From NCBI RefSeq assembly GCF_000702545.1, contig NZ_JNIO01000008.1:1488001-1552000 (forward strand): DNA of 64,000 nucleotides, in the 5' to 3' direction. The number at the start of each line of letters is the position of its first letter. Position 1 is the stretch's first letter. The notes under the pieces are model-generated. The model did not search any database. It worked only from the letters and a program-made list of their open reading frames with translations, and was not told the DNA's origin. The translations under genes and the position numbers were made by a program. This document shows positions 8,487-16,363 of this stretch, in pieces. The stretch comes from Selenomonas sp. AB3002. Its GTDB lineage: Bacteria; Bacillota; Negativicutes; Selenomonadales; Selenomonadaceae.

Positions 8487-10715
8487 TTACATGCTCTCAG
8501 CCTGTGAGTGACCTGCTGCAATATTCTCCGCCAGGATATCGGCAATATGCCGCACCCTGATGTCGGGAGCCTGCTGGTCAAGTCCTCCCCTGAGCTGCAT
8601 GAGGCAGGCGGGGCAGGCTACGGCTACGGTGTCCGCACCGCTGGCCTTGATGTTGTTCACCTTCTCTTTCAGCATAGGCAGGGAAATCTCGCTGTACTTC
8701 ACGCCGAAGGCACCCGCCATGCCGCAGCACTTGTCGCAGTCCTTCATCTCCACGAAGTCCACTCCCGGGGCAGCCTTCAGAAGTTCACGGGGCTCCTTGT
8801 AGACCCCCAGCCCCCTGCGGATATGGCAGGAATCGTGGTAGGTGACCTTCTCCGTGCCAGCCGTGGGCATCAGGCGGCCTGCCTGACGATAGCATTCAGC
8901 CACAAAGCTGGTGAACTCACGCACCTTGGCACCGAAAGCCTTAGCCCGCTCGCTCCACTCCGGGTCGTCTGCGAAAAGCTCCACATATGTCTTTTCCAAA
9001 GTCTCGGCACAGGTGGGGCAGGCACTGACGATGATGTCAGCCTTAGTTTCCTCAAAGGCTTCGATATTCTGCCTGGCGATGATCTTGGCCGTCTCCCTGT
9101 CACCGGTGCCCAGTACAGGCTTGCCGCAACAGCTCTGCTGCTCGGGGTAGATGACCTCGATATTCAGGTCCTGCAAAACCTTCACCACAGATTCGCCGGT
9201 GCCAGGGAAGACAAAGTCCATATTGCAGCCGCTGAAGAAGGCTGCTCTGAGCACAGGCTTCTCCGGGTTCTCTCTGAAGAGTTCCTCCGTCCTGTCGCGG
9301 AAAGGCCTGGCGGCAATGGCAGGCAGGCTCCTGCCCTTGGTCATGCCGGCAAAGAACAGCGGCAAATGGCGAATAAAGCCGCCGGACTCCACAGGCTTCT
9401 GGGCCAAGGCCCCCATGCGCAGCAGGGTGTGGAACACCTTCCTGTGAGTGAGGATATGGCGGAAGGCTGTCTTTTCCGGCAACCCCAGGCCATGTTCTTT
9501 CACATAACGGGAACGCAGCTCATCAATGAGGTCGGGAATAGGCACCTTGCCCGGACAAATGGTCATGCACTTGCGGCAGCCAATGCAGAGGTCGCTGAAC
9601 TGGGAGAAGGACTCCATATTGTTCAGGAGGCCCGTCAGGATTGCGCCAATGCCGCCGGAGTATATATGGCCGTAGACATGGCCCCCTACCAGCGTCCAGA
9701 TGGGGCAGACATTCAGACAGGAAGCGCAGCGCACGCACTGGTAGACCTGCTTGAGTTTCGGGTCAGCCGCCGCCCTGAGGCGGCCATTGTCCAGGAGGAT
9801 CACATATTGCTTGCGCTCCTCCTCCACCAGCTGGCCATCCTTCTCATAGATGACAGGTGTAGGCCCGTCCACCATGGTCATGTAGCTGGTCATGCGCTGG
9901 CAGGTGCCATTGCGGGGCAGGAGTCGCAGGATCTTGGCGGCGTCCCTTACTTTCGGTATCAATTTCTCATAACCCAGGATCACCACATGAATGCGGGGCA
10001 TAGTGGTCACCAGACGGGCATTGCCCTCATTGGTCACCAGGCCGATGGCGCCGTTTTCCGCAATGCCGAAGTTGGCCCCGGTGATGCCCATGTCGGCTGA
10101 CAGAAACTCCTCCCGCAGCACCCGGCGGGCAGTGTGAATCATATAGGGAATATCGCTGGGCACATCCTCATGCAGTTCCTCAGAGAAGAATCCGGCACAC
10201 TGCTCCCGGTTCAGATGGATGGCGGGCATCACCATGTGTGAGGGCTTCTGGCCTGCCACGGACAGCATCCACTCCCCCAGGTCAGTTTCCCTGACATGCA
10301 GCCCCTTTTCCTCCAGTGCCTGGTTCAGATGGATTTCCTCAGTAGCCATGGACTTGGACTTCACAATGCGTCTGACCTGCTCCTGCTCACAGATCTTCAG
10401 CAGGATTTCCTTCACCTCGTCCCCGTCCTTGGCCCGGAAGAAATGGCCGCCCCGGGCCTTGATGGAAGCCTCGAACTCGTCTGCCACCTCGTCGATATGG
10501 TCTACGGTCCACTCCTTCATGTCCCGCAGGTCATCCCGCAGGCGGTCGATGGACACCACATTGTCATAAGCCTTGAGCCTGGCGGCAGGATATTCATTCA
10601 CGAAGCGGGAAAGGGCATCCCGCATGACCCCATCCTTCAGCTTGACCTTGATTTCCTTGTGAAGATTTCTCTGCTCATGTTCTTCATGCTCGTATCTGAG
10701 TTTTCCTGCTGCCAT
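8487..10715 (-). CDS. Lactate-utilization iron-sulfur protein, LutB-LutA fusion
   Basis: A 742-residue cytoplasmic protein that joins two Lut subunits. Residues 1-310 are a LUD domain like LutB, followed by two [4Fe-4S] clusters (Cys327, 330, 333, 337 and Cys377, 380, 383, 387). Residues 490-735 are LutA-like with two cysteine-rich CCG domains (C-C-G at 529-531 with Cys566/569; C-C-G at 663-665 with Cys701/704). In Bacillus subtilis LutA, LutB and LutC are separate and together oxidise L-lactate to pyruvate. The ATG at 10713-10715 is one base after the lutC stop; a longer frame (to 10805) lies inside lutC. The role is inferred from family and operon. Confidence 0.9.
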   Translation of the reverse strand: MAAGKLRYEHEEHEQRNLHKEIKVKLKDGVMRDALSRFVNEYPAARLKAYDNVVSIDRLRDDLRDMKEWTVDHIDEVADEFEASIKARGGHFFRAKDGDEVKEILLKICEQEQVRRIVKSKSMATEEIHLNQALEEKGLHVRETDLGEWMLSVAGQKPSHMVMPAIHLNREQCAGFFSEELHEDVPSDIPYMIHTARRVLREEFLSADMGITGANFGIAENGAIGLVTNEGNARLVTTMPRIHVVILGYEKLIPKVRDAAKILRLLPRNGTCQRMTSYMTMVDGPTPVIYEKDGQLVEEERKQYVILLDNGRLRAAADPKLKQVYQCVRCASCLNVCPIWTLVGGHVYGHIYSGGIGAILTGLLNNMESFSQFSDLCIGCRKCMTICPGKVPIPDLIDELRSRYVKEHGLGLPEKTAFRHILTHRKVFHTLLRMGALAQKPVESGGFIRHLPLFFAGMTKGRSLPAIAARPFRDRTEELFRENPEKPVLRAAFFSGCNMDFVFPGTGESVVKVLQDLNIEVIYPEQQSCCGKPVLGTGDRETAKIIARQNIEAFEETKADIIVSACPTCAETLEKTYVELFADDPEWSERAKAFGAKVREFTSFVAECYRQAGRLMPTAGTEKVTYHDSCHIRRGLGVYKEPRELLKAAPGVDFVEMKDCDKCCGMAGAFGVKYSEISLPMLKEKVNNIKASGADTVAVACPACLMQLRGGLDQQAPDIRVRHIADILAENIAAGHSQAESM

Positions 10716-10716
10716 G

Positions 10717-11334
10717 TCAATGCACCTGCCTTTCCAATCCCTGCTCAACTGCCATGATAATGAAGCGGCTGGGGCCATGCACCCCAAGGGAAAGAACCCT
10801 CTCAATATCCGCCGTGCGGCTGGGGCCTGTGATAAAGCCCATATAGCCGGACTTGAAGACCTTCTCTATCACCTCAAAGGCTGTCTCCACATCCCTTACC
10901 ATATAAGCAGGGTCAAGGAAAACCACATGCACCGGAGGCAGCATGCCCACTACCCGGGATTCGAAGGCGTAAGTATCCACACATACGCTGCCTGTCTCCC
11001 CCACGCCAAACTCCGCTACGGAAATACCCAGGTCAGCCTGGGGGGCCTGGCGGGCAATGTCGAATTTATCTGTATAAAGTTCCGTTCTTTTAGCTAACTC
11101 ATCATACAAATAATCAAGAGCAGGCAGCTCCCCGCCCCCTACTGCCACCACCTTCTTCACAGCCAGGCTCTCAATGAGTTCCTCCAGCTTCCGCCTGGCT
11201 TCCAGCATATCAGGCACCCGCCAAAGCTCCGCTGCAGCAGCTTTGGCGTTCACAGAGAAGTCATTCCAGTACTTCCCCGACACCAGCTCATCCGTAAAGG
11301 CCTCCCTGGGCCAATCATTGCAGACTTTCAGCAT
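10717..11334 (-). CDS. lutC: Lactate utilization protein C (LUD domain)
   Basis: A 205-residue LUD-domain protein, the usual LutC size, with V-A-V-G-G-G-E-L-P and A-D-L-G-I-S-V-A-E-F-G-V-G-E-T-G-S-V near the middle, characteristic of LutC. The start MLKVCNDW is chosen because TTAGGAGAG lies just upstream; an earlier possible start contains that ribosome site itself. First gene of the lut operon, directly behind a strong promoter and operator. Confidence 0.9.
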   Translation of the reverse strand: MLKVCNDWPREAFTDELVSGKYWNDFSVNAKAAAAELWRVPDMLEARRKLEELIESLAVKKVVAVGGGELPALDYLYDELAKRTELYTDKFDIARQAPQADLGISVAEFGVGETGSVCVDTYAFESRVVGMLPPVHVVFLDPAYMVRDVETAFEVIEKVFKSGYMGFITGPSRTADIERVLSLGVHGPSRFIIMAVEQGLERQVH

Positions 11335-11389
11335 AACGGCACACTCTCCTAACACATTGCTCTATACATCCATCCTTGCTCAAAAATCT

Positions 11390-11414
11390 AATAAATTCAT
11401 CCGATGAATTTATT
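11390..11414. promoter_or_regulatory. Palindromic operator upstream of lutC
   Basis: AATAAATTCAT and ATGAATTTATT form a perfect 11-bp inverted repeat around CCG. The core reads TCATC-C-GATGA, which fits the TCATC-N-GATGA site I recall for the GntR-family lactate regulator LutR of Bacillus subtilis. It overlaps the -10 box and start region of the lutC promoter, the expected place for a repressor. A GntR/FadR-type gene lies at 15611-16300. Confidence 0.75.
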
Positions 11415-11440
11415 CTAGCAGTATTTTCAGAATATGTCAA
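11412..11440 (-). promoter_or_regulatory. lut operon promoter
   Basis: Minus strand: TTGACA, 17-bp spacer, TAGAAT, about 70 bp upstream of the lutC start. Confidence 0.85.
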
Positions 11441-11487
11441 TTCTTTTCAATAATGATTTTAATAACCGATGGAAATTACCCTTGCAC

Positions 11488-11517
11488 TTGCCTATAGCAA
11501 AAGAATTCTATTATACT
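11488..11517 (+). promoter_or_regulatory. Possible promoter of the LacI-type regulator gene
   Basis: TTGCCT, 18-bp spacer, TATACT, about 75 bp before the regulator ATG. No copy of the sucrose operator was seen here, so autoregulation is not supported. Confidence 0.45.
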
Positions 11518-11593
11518 AACTAGGGCATGTTGGTTAATTCACTCATTTAATCAAAACGCTCTACGAAGAAAAACAGAAAGGTGCCACAAAACT

Positions 11594-12568
11594 ATGGTCA
11601 GAATCAAAGATGTTGCCAAGGAAGCAGGGGTAGCCGCCAGCACGGTTTCCCTGGTGATGAATAAGAAGGGCTATGTGTCGGAAGCCACCCGGGCCAAGGT
11701 AGAGGCCGCCATGGCCAAGCTCAACTATGTACCCAGCGAAATGGCCAGAAACCTATCCCTGAACCGCACCAATACCATCGGGGTCATCATGCCCTCCCTC
11801 TCCCATCCCTTTTTCGGAGAAGTGGTGGAAGCCCTGGAGGCTGCCCTCTATGAGCGCAGCTACAAGATGATGCTCTGCTGCACCCGGCACAAGGAAAATT
11901 CCGAGCGCACCTTCGTGGAAATGCTGAAGCGCCGCACCATGGACGGCATCATCATGGGCGCCCACTCCCTGGACGTTTCTCTCTATGATGACCTGAAGCA
12001 GCCCATTGTGGCTTTTGACCGGTACCTGAATGATAACATCCCCATTGTCCATTGCGACCATCACCAGGGCGGCAGACTGGCAGCCCAGGCCCTGCTGGAC
12101 CAGGGCTGCAAACAGATTGTAGAAATCGTAGGCTATCAGGGAGTCAGCACTCCGGCCAACGAATATCACTTCATGGCAGCGGATATCCTTCGCGCCCATG
12201 GGGCAGAAGTCCATATGCTGGAAATGCCCTGGAACGCTTTCAGTTACAAAGACTTCATGGCCGCTGCCCGGGAACTTTTCCAGAAATACCCGGAAGCAGA
12301 CGGCATCCTGGGGGCAGATTTGTCTGTCTCTGCCTGCCTGAACGCAGCAGCTTCTATGGGGAAAAAAGTGCCGGAAGACGTGAAGCTTCTGGCCTACGAC
12401 GGCACTGCCGCCACCCGCATGGGCCTGCAGCCCATCACCGCCATCAGGCAGCCCATAGAGGAACTGGCGCAACTGGCAGTGACGAAAATCATCAACATGA
12501 TCAACGAAGAAAAGGACGACAGCCCCTGGGTGCTGCCACCTACGCTTCTGGAAGGGGAAACCTGCTAA
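11594..12568 (+). CDS. LacI family repressor of the sucrose genes
   Basis: A 324-residue repressor. The N-terminal helix-turn-helix (M-V-R-I-K-D-V-A-K-E-A-G-V-A-A-S-T-V-S) is followed by the hinge helix and a periplasmic-binding-like sensor domain. The ATG follows AGAAAGG. It stands immediately upstream of a GH32 sucrose hydrolase and a disaccharide permease, and two palindromes (12700-12715, 12743-12758) sit over the start and leader of that operon, so its target is clear by context; it corresponds to CscR/ScrR. The likely inducer is sucrose or a derived sugar. Confidence 0.88.
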   Translation: MVRIKDVAKEAGVAASTVSLVMNKKGYVSEATRAKVEAAMAKLNYVPSEMARNLSLNRTNTIGVIMPSLSHPFFGEVVEALEAALYERSYKMMLCCTRHKENSERTFVEMLKRRTMDGIIMGAHSLDVSLYDDLKQPIVAFDRYLNDNIPIVHCDHHQGGRLAAQALLDQGCKQIVEIVGYQGVSTPANEYHFMAADILRAHGAEVHMLEMPWNAFSYKDFMAAARELFQKYPEADGILGADLSVSACLNAAASMGKKVPEDVKLLAYDGTAATRMGLQPITAIRQPIEELAQLAVTKIINMINEEKDDSPWVLPPTLLEGETC

Positions 12569-12591
12569 ACACGCTTTTGCCCTGCTTGCCC

Positions 12592-12625
12592 CACCGCTTG
12601 CGCTCACTCAAGCGGTGTTTTTTAT
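12592..12625 (+). terminator. Terminator of the LacI-type gene
   Basis: CACCGCTTG / CAAGCGGTG hairpin followed by TTTTTT, between the repressor gene and the sucrose promoter. Confidence 0.85.
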
Positions 12626-12664
12626 TACTTTCTCTCTATTTTATATATTTTTTCCGAAAAGATA

Positions 12665-12693
12665 TTGACAAACTCCTGTTGTTCCACTATTAT
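12665..12693 (+). promoter_or_regulatory. Promoter of the sucrose operon
   Basis: TTGACA, 17-bp spacer, TATTAT. Confidence 0.8.
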
Positions 12694-12699
12694 AAACAT

Positions 12700-12715
12700 A
12701 TCGAACCGATTTGAT
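12700..12715. promoter_or_regulatory. Sucrose repressor operator O1
   Basis: ATCGAA-CCGA-TTTGAT, one mismatch from a perfect inverted repeat, located at the predicted transcription start. Confidence 0.7.
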
Positions 12716-12742
12716 ATTGGCTCGATTTTCTAAAAAGCTTTT

Positions 12743-12758
12743 GTCGAACCGATTCGAC
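12743..12758. promoter_or_regulatory. Sucrose repressor operator O2
   Basis: GTCGAA-CCGA-TTCGAC, perfect 6-bp arms with the same CCGA centre as O1, 43 bp downstream of it and just before the ribosome site of the hydrolase gene. The shared core and LacI-type symmetry support a common repressor. Confidence 0.75.
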
Positions 12759-12778
12759 ATAATTTAGGAGATGGGAAG

Positions 12779-14167
12779 ATGCAAGAAACAATGAAGGTCA
12801 CCGACCAGCGTTATCGGCTGGGCTACCACCTGATGACCAAGGGAGGCTGGATGAATGACCCCAACGGCTTTTCCTGGTTCAAGGGATATTATCACATGTT
12901 CTACCAGTATTACCCCTACGCCGCCGAGTGGGGTCCCATGCATTGGGGTCATGCCCGCAGCGAGGATCTGGTTCACTGGGAGACACTGCCTGTGGCCCTC
13001 GCTCCTGATGAGCATGAAGACGGCTGCTTCTCCGGCAGCGCCGTGGTCTATGACGGCAAGCTGTGGCTCATCTACACAGGCCACCACCTCACCAATCCCG
13101 CTGACAGCGAGGAATTCTATCAGGACCAGAACATCGCTTGGTCTGAGGACGGCATAGCCTTCCACAAATACGAAGGCAATCCGGTGCTTCGCGCTCCCAA
13201 GGGCAATACCAAGCACTTCCGCGACCCAAAGGTCTGGCAGGAGGGCGACACCTTCTACATGGTGCTGGGCAGCCAGGGCAGTGACGAGTTGGGCCGTGCT
13301 CTCCTGTATAAGTCACAGAACCTCAAACAATGGGAGCCTGTATCCGTACTGGACAAGGCCGTGAGCTTGAAGGATGAGGGCTATATGTGGGAATGCCCGG
13401 ATTTCTTCCATCTGGACGGCAGGGACATCCTGCTCATGTCCCCTCAAGGGCTTGAGCCACAGGGCGACTGCTTCCGCAATCTCAACCAGACAGGCTATCT
13501 CCTGGGCCAACAGGACGAGGACGGCAGGCTCCAGAGAAAGGATTTCACGGAAATCGACCGCGGCCACGACTTCTACGCCACCCAGACCCTGCTGGCTCCG
13601 GACGGCAGAAGGCTTATGACCGCATGGATGAATGCTTGGGATTCCCCCATGCAGGAAAAAGAGGACGGCTGGGCAGGAGCCCTCACCATCCCCAGAGAAC
13701 TGCGGGTGGAAAAGGGCAGGCTCTATCAGCAGCCAGTCCGGGAAATGGCCTCTGTGCGCGCAGGTAAACTGCTGGAGGGAAAGCTTGCCGCAGGCAGCAG
13801 GACAAAGCTCCCCTCCACCTCCGAAGTGCTGCTCACCTTCAAGGAAGCCTGGAACCATCAAGGAACTCTGCTGAAACTGGGAGATGGCCGACAGGAACTC
13901 ACCCTCTCCCTTGATGCCAAGGGCAACCGCCTCATACTTTGTCGCAGTACCAAAGACGGAGAGAGGGCCACGCAAATCCTGCCCTTTGAGGAACTCTCCC
14001 TGCAGATTTTCGTGGACAGGAGTTCTGCGGAAATCTTTGTCAACGAAGGAGAAATAACCTTTACAGAGCGCATGTACTGGCAGGGTGACCTCAGCCTGGA
14101 ACTTTGGGATATTCCGGCTGAAAAGGCTGTCATTTACGCTCTGGAAGCTGAAACCAACCGCTACTGA
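12779..14167 (+). CDS. cscA: GH32 sucrose hydrolase (invertase / sucrose-6-phosphate hydrolase)
   Basis: Cleaves sucrose to glucose and fructose in the cytoplasm. The 462 residues show the GH32 triad: nucleophile Asp27 in W-M-N-D-P-N-G, transition-state Asp near 148 in F-R-D-P, and acid/base Glu204 in W-E-C-P-D. The C-terminal part is the usual beta-sandwich domain. The ATG follows TTTAGGAG. Because the partner transporter is a proton symporter rather than a PTS permease, free sucrose is the more likely substrate than sucrose-6-phosphate, so I prefer cscA over scrB. No fructokinase gene is nearby. Confidence 0.88.
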   Translation: MQETMKVTDQRYRLGYHLMTKGGWMNDPNGFSWFKGYYHMFYQYYPYAAEWGPMHWGHARSEDLVHWETLPVALAPDEHEDGCFSGSAVVYDGKLWLIYTGHHLTNPADSEEFYQDQNIAWSEDGIAFHKYEGNPVLRAPKGNTKHFRDPKVWQEGDTFYMVLGSQGSDELGRALLYKSQNLKQWEPVSVLDKAVSLKDEGYMWECPDFFHLDGRDILLMSPQGLEPQGDCFRNLNQTGYLLGQQDEDGRLQRKDFTEIDRGHDFYATQTLLAPDGRRLMTAWMNAWDSPMQEKEDGWAGALTIPRELRVEKGRLYQQPVREMASVRAGKLLEGKLAAGSRTKLPSTSEVLLTFKEAWNHQGTLLKLGDGRQELTLSLDAKGNRLILCRSTKDGERATQILPFEELSLQIFVDRSSAEIFVNEGEITFTERMYWQGDLSLELWDIPAEKAVIYALEAETNRY

Positions 14168-14209
14168 TGATATACTGAATGTAGATTCATGAATTAGGGG
14201 GATTTAATC

Positions 14210-15493
14210 ATGAAATTACTGCAAGCCTTTGGCAACCCGTTCTACCGCATGGGTTCCTTACAGATGCTGCTATTCTTCGCCGGCTGGGGTATCTGGTGGT
14301 CTTTCTTCCAGATCTGGCTCACCACCAAGCAGGGCTTTTCCGGCGCCCAGGTGGGCACCATTTTCTCCTTTGGCTCTGCCGCAGCCCTCATGCTGATGTT
14401 CGTCTACGGCTCCATTCAGGACAAGCTGGGCATGAAAAGGAATCTACTCATCGCCCTGATTGCCTGCCAGGTGTTCCTGGCTCCCTTCTTCACCTGGGTA
14501 TATGTACCCATGCTGGAAGCCAACTTCTACGTAGGTGCCGTAGTAGGCGCTATCTATCTGGCAGTTTCCTACCTTGCCGCCTGCCCCGTCTTTGAGGCCG
14601 TCACTGAGCGCATGAGCCGTCGCTTCCACTTTGAATTTGGCCAGGCCAGAGCCTGGGGTTCCTTTGGCTATGCCATCTCCGCTTTGGCCGCAGGTTTCCT
14701 CTTCACCATCAGCCCCTATCTGGTTTTCTGGACCGGCTCTGCTGTTTCTGCCGTGCTGCTGGCTCTCCTGCTCTTCATGAAGCCTGAAAAGGATGAAGGG
14801 AACCTTGCCCGCTATGAAGACAAGGAAGAAAGCCTGAAAGACAGCAAGACTCCTTCCATGAAGGATATTCTGGGCGTGTTCAAAATCGGTGACGTGTGGA
14901 AAATCATCGGTTTTGTCATCATGAGCTGGACTTTCTACACGGTCTTTGACCAGCAGATGTTCCCCGAGTTCTTCACCCGCTTCTTCGATACTCCCGAGCA
15001 GGGCCAGCAGGCCTATGGCGTGCTGAACTCCATCGAAGTGTTCCTGGAATTCCTCATGATGGGCCTGGTACCTGTCTTCATGAGAAAGATTGGCGTACGC
15101 AAGGCCATCCTCCTGAGCTGCGCCATCATGGTAGTACGCATCGGCGGCTGCGGCCTGGCCACCAGTCCTTTGGGCGTAGGCATCATCAAGCTTCTGCACG
15201 CTCCCGAGACCGCCCTCTTCATCCTGGCCATCTTCCGCTATTTCACCCTGCACTTCGATACCCGCATCTCCGCCACCCTCTACATGGTGGGCTTCCAGAT
15301 TGCCGCCCAGGTGGGACAGATTATCTTCTCCGCACCCCTGGGTGCCCTCCATGACCAGATTGGCTACCAGCAGACCTTCCTAGTGATTTCCGGCATCGTC
15401 TGCGTTGCCAGCCTCTACGCATTCTTCATCTTGCGCAAGGATGAGGAATGCGTGGAAGGCCAGCCTTTGGAGATGGAAGCTGTAGCTGAATAA
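14210..15493 (+). CDS. cscB: MFS sucrose/oligosaccharide:H+ symporter, LacY/CscB type
   Basis: A 12-segment membrane protein of 427 residues in the oligosaccharide:H+ symporter family. It starts N-P-F-Y-R-M-G-S-L-Q-M-L-L-F-F-A-G-W-G-I-W-W-S-F-F and has the F-G-Q-A-R-A-W-G-S-F-G-Y motif characteristic of LacY/CscB/RafB. It probably imports sucrose with a proton. It lies 42 bp after the hydrolase gene in the same operon and ends before a strong terminator. Confidence 0.85.
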   Translation: MKLLQAFGNPFYRMGSLQMLLFFAGWGIWWSFFQIWLTTKQGFSGAQVGTIFSFGSAAALMLMFVYGSIQDKLGMKRNLLIALIACQVFLAPFFTWVYVPMLEANFYVGAVVGAIYLAVSYLAACPVFEAVTERMSRRFHFEFGQARAWGSFGYAISALAAGFLFTISPYLVFWTGSAVSAVLLALLLFMKPEKDEGNLARYEDKEESLKDSKTPSMKDILGVFKIGDVWKIIGFVIMSWTFYTVFDQQMFPEFFTRFFDTPEQGQQAYGVLNSIEVFLEFLMMGLVPVFMRKIGVRKAILLSCAIMVVRIGGCGLATSPLGVGIIKLLHAPETALFILAIFRYFTLHFDTRISATLYMVGFQIAAQVGQIIFSAPLGALHDQIGYQQTFLVISGIVCVASLYAFFILRKDEECVEGQPLEMEAVAE

Positions 15494-15502
15494 GCCCCCT
15501 TT

Positions 15503-15543
15503 CGCTGCCCAGCCCGTGCCCACGGGCCGGACAGCGATTTTTT
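15503..15543 (+). terminator. Terminator of the sucrose operon
   Basis: Long GC-rich hairpin (CGCTG...GCCCGT / ACGGGC...CAGCG) followed by TTTTTTT. Confidence 0.88.
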
Positions 15544-15610
15544 TATGTCGCCTCAACTGCTTTATGATATACTTACTTGTAGCAAGAAAATCTTATGGAG
15601 GTTGATTCCC

Positions 15611-16300
15611 ATGTCAACAAAGCCACCCAGCCTGGCAGAAGCCAAGGCCAATGAAATCATCAAGTATATCATCGACCATAAAATGATGCCCGGAGACAAA
15701 CTGCCCACAGAGTTGGCCTTCCTCTCCATCCTGAACGTCAGCCGCAGCACCCTGCGGGAAGCTTTCAAGCTGCTGACTGCCCGCAACATCCTGGATGTAC
15801 GTCAGGGCTCCGGCACTTTCGTGTCTCCCAAGCGGGGCATACCCGATGACCCCCTGGGCCTGACCTTCATCTATGACGACAACCAGCTGGTGCTGGATAT
15901 GCTGGACGTGCGCCTGATGTTTGAGCCTAAAGTGGCAAGCCTGGCAGCAGCTTATGCCACTGGGAAACAGCTGAATGAGATTGCCGCCCAGGCAGAGGAA
16001 ATGGAACGCTGCATACGGGAGGGTGAATCATACGCCGCCGCCGACAGCCGCTTCCACAGGCTGGTGGCCGAAGCCAGCGGCAACCGGGTCATAGGCAATC
16101 TCACCTATATTCTCAATTCCTCTGTGGCCAAGAATATCGAGATCACCATGGATGCCCAGCGTGAGAGCAACACCATCCATTACCATCGGCAGATACTCAA
16201 AGCCCTGAGGGAAAGAAATGTCAAAGATGCCCACCACGCCATGACCATGCACCTGTCCCTCCTGCGCGACTTCATCATGAACAAGATAAACGAAAAATAA
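15611..16300 (+). CDS. GntR family regulator, FadR subfamily
   Basis: A 229-residue regulator with an N-terminal winged helix (A-N-E-I-I-K-Y-I-I then P-G-D-K-L-P-T-E and S-R-S-T-L-R-E-A) and an all-helical FadR/FCD ligand domain with D-S-R-F-H-R-L-V-A-E-A-S-G-N. The ATG at 15611 follows TGGAGG; longer frames lack a ribosome site. FadR-type regulators often sense organic acids such as lactate, and the palindrome over the lut promoter 4 kb away matches the LutR-type site, so lactate control is a reasonable guess. The adjacent sucrose genes already have their own LacI-type repressor. Confidence 0.85.
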   Translation: MSTKPPSLAEAKANEIIKYIIDHKMMPGDKLPTELAFLSILNVSRSTLREAFKLLTARNILDVRQGSGTFVSPKRGIPDDPLGLTFIYDDNQLVLDMLDVRLMFEPKVASLAAAYATGKQLNEIAAQAEEMERCIREGESYAAADSRFHRLVAEASGNRVIGNLTYILNSSVAKNIEITMDAQRESNTIHYHRQILKALRERNVKDAHHAMTMHLSLLRDFIMNKINEK

Positions 16301-16301
16301 G

Positions 16302-16341
16302 CAGCCTAAAAGGGCCCGCATTCGCGGGCCCTTTTAGGCTG
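16302..16341. terminator. Strong bidirectional terminator
   Basis: GCCTAAAAGGGCCCGC pairs perfectly with its complement around ATTC, between the convergent GntR gene and the proline-rich protein gene. Confidence 0.9.
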
Positions 16342-16363
16342 TAAGCTCTTATGATTGCAAGAC

